Of a stretch of 64,000 nucleotides of DNA, positions 59,794 through 64,000 are shown one piece after another. A program made the translations under genes and the position numbers. The notes beneath the pieces are model-generated. The model was not told where the DNA came from. It did no database searches and saw only the letters and a program-made list of their open reading frames with translations. This DNA is from RUG369 sp050949645 (GTDB lineage: Bacteria > Planctomycetota > Planctomycetia > Pirellulales > Thermoguttaceae), in contig JBMNGC010000001.1 of the NCBI GenBank assembly GCA_050949645.1, positions 3,038,001 to 3,102,000 of the forward strand. The letters are read 5' to 3'. How positions within the stretch are numbered: the first letter of the stretch is position 1; every line of letters begins with the position of its first letter.

Positions 59794-61962
59794 ATGCGCG
59801 ATTCACCAGATATGACGTGTTTAAAATGGGAAGCGACGAGCGACGGCGCCAGGATCTCGAGCTGTCTCAAGACGGCTTATGGGACGGTTGAGATTCCGTC
59901 GTCCGTCGACGGTCTCGAGGTTTGCGAGATCAGCGACGACGCGTTTGCAAATTGCACCAAAGTTACGTCGATTATCGTCCCTCCGACGGTTCGTTCGATC
60001 GGTCGTCGCGCTTTCCAGCGATGTCGTCGTCTCGAGACGATCCAGCTTCCGGACGCGCTCACGGAGATTCCGGAGGAGGCGTTCCAGCAATGCTATCGTC
60101 TCTCCGAGCTCAAATTGCCGGAGAACCTTCTCTCGATTGGGCCCTTTGCGTTTCATCGATGTTATTCGCTCAAGACGGTCGCGATTAACGACAAGCTTGC
60201 GCGAATCGGCGAGAGCGCCTTTGAAAAGTGCGTCGCGCTCAAGAATTTTGTCCTCACGCCGTCGATCGTCGAGATTGACGCCGCGGCGTTCGCGAGTTGC
60301 GCGTCGCTCGAACTCTTTGTGATTCCCGACAGCGTAACGTTCCTTGGCGACGGCGTTTTCGCGAGCTGCTCTTCCCTCGCCGACGTCAAGGTCTTTAGCG
60401 AGAACCAGGCGTACATGCGCGATTTAAGCGGCGCGCTCTTCACGAAAGATCGTAAAAAGCTGATCTTCTACCCTCCGGGCAAGAAAGAAGGGCGTTATTC
60501 GCTCCCGGACGAGACGGTCGAGATCGGTCCTCGCGCCTTTGAGGGCGTCACGGCGCTCGTATCGATCAGGCTCCACGACGATACGGTTGCGATTGGCGAT
60601 CGCGCGTTTCGGAAATGCTCGAAGCTCGAGACGATTGTGCTCGGCGCCGGACTGCGTCGGCTCGGGACCGCCGTTTTTCAGGGCTGCGCCGCGCTCGAAA
60701 AGGTCGCGCTGCCCGACGCGTTGGAGGAAATCCCGAACGAAACCTTCGACGGATGTTCCTCGCTCGCGGAGTTCCACTTTCCCCAAAATGTGAAGCGCAT
60801 TGGCGAGAGCGCCTTCGAGGACTGCGCAACGCTCCGTGAAGTCATTATCGCCGACGGGGTACGTTGGATCGGCAAGAACGCCTTTAACGGATGCTGCTTG
60901 CTCCGTAAACTCGTTATCCCCCCGACCGTCGAGACGATCGGCGACAGCGCCTTTGAAGACTGCGCGACCGACGATCCCCCCAGCGCGTTGCGCAAGGTCG
61001 ATCTTCCTGAAGGAGTTCGTACGATCGGCGCATGGTGCTTTTCCGACGCGAGCTATCTGGAGATTGTCACGATTCCCGAGAGTCTCGAAAAAATTGGAAC
61101 AGGCGCCTTCGCTTTCTGCTCTGGATTGCAGGTCTTCGACGTTGCGACGGACAACGAAGACTATATGTCGTACGAGGACGTTCTCTATAATCGCGACGGC
61201 ACGACGCTCATCGCGTATCCGCCGGGTAAGACGCGCCGAACCTTCACGATTCCGGAATGGTGCCGGACGATCGGAGCGCACGCGTTCGCGCTGAGCGTTA
61301 ATCTTCGCGAACTGGAGCCGTCTCCGAACCTTGAGCGAATCGGTCGCGGCGCATTTTCCGGTTCGTCGCTCCAGCGATTGACGCTCCCCAACGGCGTCGT
61401 TCAGATCCCCGACGACGCCTTCTGGCGCTGCGCGTTTCTCGAGGAGATCACGCTGCCGTCGTCGCTCGTTGCTATCGGCGATCGCGCGTTCCGAGGTTGC
61501 ACTGCGCTCCAAGAGCTTGCGTTCCCCGAGACGCTCCGCACAATTGGCGACGAGGCGTTCTTCGGCTGCGCGACCCTTGAACGACTTCTGCTACCCGCCG
61601 CGCTCGAAGAGCTCCGCGGCGTTCCATTCGTCGAAACAACCTGCTTAGCGGAGATTGACGTCGAACGCGAGAATCGTTATTTCAAGTCTGTCGACGGCGT
61701 TCTCTTGAACGGCTCGGGCCATAAACTTATCTGTTATCCGCCCGCAAAGAAGGCGGACGAGTACCGCATTCCCAACGACGTTACGACCGTTGCGTCGTGC
61801 GCCTTCCAGACCCCGCGATTTCTCACCTCCGTCGTCGTTCCGCCGAGCGTTGAGACGATCGAAGACGACGCGTTCGACCGCCGGATCCGCCTCCTGGCGA
61901 AACCCGATTCCTACGCTCACGCCTGGGCGATTAAGAATCGGCGCGCCTGCGACGTCTACTAG
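59794..61962 (+). CDS. BspA-like leucine-rich-repeat (LRR_5) protein
   Basis: 722 residues with about 22 LRR_5 repeats of roughly 23 residues (IGRRAFQRCRRLETIQLPDA, IPEEAFQQCYRLSELKLPEN, IGESAFEKCVALKNFVL), a solenoid typical of BspA-like surface proteins that bind fibronectin or other partners. Three interruptions carry a YPPGKK motif (ALFTKDRKKLIFYPPGKKEG, VLYNRDGTTLIAYPPGKTRR, VLLNGSGHKLICYPPAKKAD), at fairly even distances. Neither signal peptide nor membrane segment nor sorting motif is evident from either ATG (59794 or 59812), so export must use another route or the protein is cytoplasmic. No ribosome binding site is visible. Confidence 0.9.
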   Translation: MRDSPDMTCLKWEATSDGARISSCLKTAYGTVEIPSSVDGLEVCEISDDAFANCTKVTSIIVPPTVRSIGRRAFQRCRRLETIQLPDALTEIPEEAFQQCYRLSELKLPENLLSIGPFAFHRCYSLKTVAINDKLARIGESAFEKCVALKNFVLTPSIVEIDAAAFASCASLELFVIPDSVTFLGDGVFASCSSLADVKVFSENQAYMRDLSGALFTKDRKKLIFYPPGKKEGRYSLPDETVEIGPRAFEGVTALVSIRLHDDTVAIGDRAFRKCSKLETIVLGAGLRRLGTAVFQGCAALEKVALPDALEEIPNETFDGCSSLAEFHFPQNVKRIGESAFEDCATLREVIIADGVRWIGKNAFNGCCLLRKLVIPPTVETIGDSAFEDCATDDPPSALRKVDLPEGVRTIGAWCFSDASYLEIVTIPESLEKIGTGAFAFCSGLQVFDVATDNEDYMSYEDVLYNRDGTTLIAYPPGKTRRTFTIPEWCRTIGAHAFALSVNLRELEPSPNLERIGRGAFSGSSLQRLTLPNGVVQIPDDAFWRCAFLEEITLPSSLVAIGDRAFRGCTALQELAFPETLRTIGDEAFFGCATLERLLLPAALEELRGVPFVETTCLAEIDVERENRYFKSVDGVLLNGSGHKLICYPPAKKADEYRIPNDVTTVASCAFQTPRFLTSVVVPPSVETIEDDAFDRRIRLLAKPDSYAHAWAIKNRRACDVY

Positions 61963-62000
61963 ATCGCCTGTGTTAGTCGTTGCGCGTCAGAGAGCAAGCG

Positions 62001-62042
62001 ACCGTCCGCGAGTCGCCGATGATCAGCGAGTCCGCGGACGGT
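62001..62042. repeat. Inverted repeat between convergent genes
   Basis: ACCGTCCGCG (62001-62010) and CGCGGACGGT (62033-62042). There is no T run on either strand, so it is at best a weak bidirectional terminator for the LRR and xylB genes. Confidence 0.5.
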
Positions 62043-62143
62043 GATTAATGCGCTTAACTTAAGGTGAGAAAAACTTTAAGACGACTTTGCGAATAGCGCC
62101 GGACTCATTTAGAGTTTCTCATTCGTCCGGCGCGCGCTGCAAA

Positions 62144-63673
62144 TTATTGCAATTCGGCGATCGTTTTGAAATCGTCCTTAAGCGATTGATACAGCTTCTG
62201 ATAAACGGGGAACGCCTTGTCGTAATAAGCGGTCGCTTCAGGGTTGGGCTGGAGTTCGGAGACGGTCGATATCGTCGCGTCGCACGCTTCCTGGATATTG
62301 GAGTATTCTCCACCGGCGACGGCGGCGAGGAGCGCGACGCCGAACCCGGGGCCTTCCTCCGAGTTAAGCGTGACGACCTTCGAACCGTAGACGTCCGCCT
62401 GAATCTGTCGCCAGAACGGGCTTTTCGCGCCGCCTCCCGACGCGCGAATTTCTGAGACGGGGACGTTGAGGCCGCGGAAAATATCGATCGCTTCACGCAG
62501 GGAATAGACGACTCCCTCCATAATCGACCGCACGAGGCGACCACGGTCGTGCGCCAAGGTCAGTCCGACGAAGCATCCGCGCGCGTTTGGATCGGCGTGC
62601 GGCGTTCGTTCGCCGCTCAGATAGGGTAGGAAGAAGAGTCCGTCCGCGCCGATTGGCGTCTCGGCCGCTTCTTTCGAGAGGAGATCGTAGACGTCGACGC
62701 CTTCCGCCTTCGCGCGTTTCCAAAGTTCCTGGCACAGCGCGTTGCGGAACCATTGGAGGGACCCGGCCGCGGAGAGCGTCACGCCCATCATGTGCCATTT
62801 CCCTCGCACCGAGTGGCAGAAGGTGTGAACGCGTCCGAGGGGGTCGTACTTCACCTCGTCCGAATGGACGAACGCGACCCCGCTCGTGCCGAGCGACGTC
62901 GAGAGCGCGCCTGATCGGACAATTCCGTTTCCAACGGCGCCCGCCGCGCAGTCGCCCGCGCCTCCGACGACGAAGCAGTCCGTGGTGAGTCCAAGCGCTT
63001 CCGCCGCCGCCGGCGTGAGCTTGCCGGTGACGTCTTCCGATTCGTAGACCGTTGGTAGGAGCGATTCGTCGAGTTCAAGCGCGGCGAGGGTCGGGGCTGA
63101 CCAGCGTCGTCCGGCGACGTCGAGGAGCAGCGTGCCGCTCGCGTCGCTCACTTCCGTCGCGTATTCGCCCGTGAGACGGCGACGGATCTCGTCTTTCGGG
63201 AGCAGCACCTTAGCGACGCGGTCGAAATTCTCCGGCTCGTTGTTGCGGAGCCAGAGGATTTTTGGCGCCGTAAACCCGCTCATCGCGGGGTTGGCGACGA
63301 GTTCGATGAGCTTATCGTGTCCGCCGACCGCTTCTTCGATCTCGTCGCATTCTTTCGCCGTGCGCTGGTCGTTCCAGAGGATCGCGGGTCGAATCACCGC
63401 GTCCGACTTGTCGAGAAAGACCGACCCGTGCATCTGACCGGAAAGCCCAATGCCTTTGACGTCGGATCCTTTGATTCCCGCTTTCTTCAAGACCTGCGGG
63501 ACGACTGTTACGACGGCGTTCCACCAGTCGTCCGGATTTTGCTCGCTCCAGAGCGGTCGCGGCGCGTAACATGGATATTCCCCAACTCCGGCGCCTAGAA
63601 TCTCGCCGTTTGCCGCCATCGCCAAAACTTTCGTTCCCGACGTTCCGACGTCGATTCCGAGATAAATATTCAT
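62144..63673 (-). CDS. xylB: Xylulokinase
   Basis: 509 residues with the FGGY-kinase layout: IYLGIDVGTSGTKVLAM (3-19), KGIGLSGQMHGSVFLD with the sugar-binding MHG, VGGAGDCAAGAVGNGIV, FLPYLSGERTPHADPNARGC and IRASGGGAKSPFWRQIQADV. It phosphorylates D-xylulose to xylulose 5-phosphate, feeding the pentose phosphate pathway. No xylA or xylose transporter is adjacent in the window. GGGAG lies directly upstream of the ATG. The terminal exons of the gene are complete. Confidence 0.95.
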   Translation of the reverse strand: MNIYLGIDVGTSGTKVLAMAANGEILGAGVGEYPCYAPRPLWSEQNPDDWWNAVVTVVPQVLKKAGIKGSDVKGIGLSGQMHGSVFLDKSDAVIRPAILWNDQRTAKECDEIEEAVGGHDKLIELVANPAMSGFTAPKILWLRNNEPENFDRVAKVLLPKDEIRRRLTGEYATEVSDASGTLLLDVAGRRWSAPTLAALELDESLLPTVYESEDVTGKLTPAAAEALGLTTDCFVVGGAGDCAAGAVGNGIVRSGALSTSLGTSGVAFVHSDEVKYDPLGRVHTFCHSVRGKWHMMGVTLSAAGSLQWFRNALCQELWKRAKAEGVDVYDLLSKEAAETPIGADGLFFLPYLSGERTPHADPNARGCFVGLTLAHDRGRLVRSIMEGVVYSLREAIDIFRGLNVPVSEIRASGGGAKSPFWRQIQADVYGSKVVTLNSEEGPGFGVALLAAVAGGEYSNIQEACDATISTVSELQPNPEATAYYDKAFPVYQKLYQSLKDDFKTIAELQ

Positions 63674-64000
63674 AGCTCCCTTGTTCCTTTCATACGGAAA
63701 ACGCCCTCGTCGACCTGCAAGGCAAATAGTGAATCGTGAATGACGAATAGAGCCAAGCGCTCCTGATCATCGCCAATGGTCGGCGCGTTTGCGGGATCTG
63801 CTCAAGATCGGTCGTCAACAGTCCGCCGTCCGGTGATATAATACGCTTTTGCGCGTCGAAACTCAACCGTGTTGGATATATTTCAGAAAAATTCACGGCG
63901 CGAACGCCGTCGATATAATCGCGTTATACGTCCAGGAGCGGCGTTTTAACCCCATAGCGCAGGGTTTCGGTCGACAAGAGTTGCGACTGGTATATCGACG
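63674..64000. other. Region upstream of xylB and the right edge
   Basis: Two TATAAT elements on the plus strand (63837-63842 and 63915-63920) suggest a promoter for a gene beyond the edge. On the minus strand I could not settle a promoter for xylB. No open frame with features of a gene is visible. Confidence 0.4.

Overview
The window looks like a chromosome segment of a planctomycete (Planctomycetota). This rests on family content, not on a marker gene. There is a secreted protein with a C-terminal TIGR03000-type domain, a surface protein opening with the LEPR-XLL-like motif LEERQLLS, an excisionase-type HTH joined to a long acidic tail, two tandem clpP genes, Tat-exported Gfo/Idh/MocA oxidoreductases next to a DoxX protein, and DUF1015 and DUF711 genes. 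A BspA-like LRR protein and xylulokinase would suit a gut or polysaccharide-rich habitat, but that is inference. The sequence is GC-rich, with strong GAC/GCG codon preference. Lower-GC stretches stand out at the left edge and at 41-46 kb.

Layout. 1-0.1 kb: a cut gene with AT-rich, Firmicutes-like expression signals. 0.4-8 kb: a TPR protein facing a four-gene operon (two large periplasmic TPR proteins, then ExbB and ExbD). 8-16.2 kb: planctomycete-type envelope proteins of unknown function, two small genes (78 aa, and a 29 aa very basic protein missed by length filters), and the HTH/acidic/TM protein. 16.5-31.6 kb: metabolism and housekeeping: a CrtI-like oxidoreductase, clpP-clpP, ADP-forming acyl-CoA synthetase, an OleD-like reductase, dnaB, an orphan metal-type ABC ATPase, ahcY-DUF1015, an acyltransferase and DUF711. 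32.2-37.6 kb: DoxX plus two paralogous Gfo/Idh/MocA oxidoreductases.

37.7-46.2 kb is the most unusual part. A large Calx-beta/LEPR surface-protein gene is broken by a nonsense codon and two single-base frameshifts, while its promoter looks intact. It is followed on the same strand by three tandem paralogs of an unrecognised multi-pass membrane protein. Upstream of the second and third copies lie decayed remnants of the 3' end of a surface gene. The repeating unit therefore appears to have been [surface-protein gene 3' end + membrane-protein gene], which points to a partner pair amplified by segmental duplication and now eroding.

46.7-64 kb: a serine hydrolase/NamZ-type muramidase fusion, a flavin-reductase-like protein, a DUF5009-like acyltransferase, the TIGR03000 protein, an AlbA_2/RecG-C-type regulator, pyrH, HU, paaK, a 3-hydroxyacyl-CoA dehydrogenase, a large LRR_5 protein and xylB.

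Intrinsic terminators are numerous, and sigma-70-type promoters with 16-18 base spacers recur; three carry extended -10 TGN motifs. I saw no rRNA, tRNA, CRISPR array or insertion sequence. All family names come from reading the translations by eye, without database searches.
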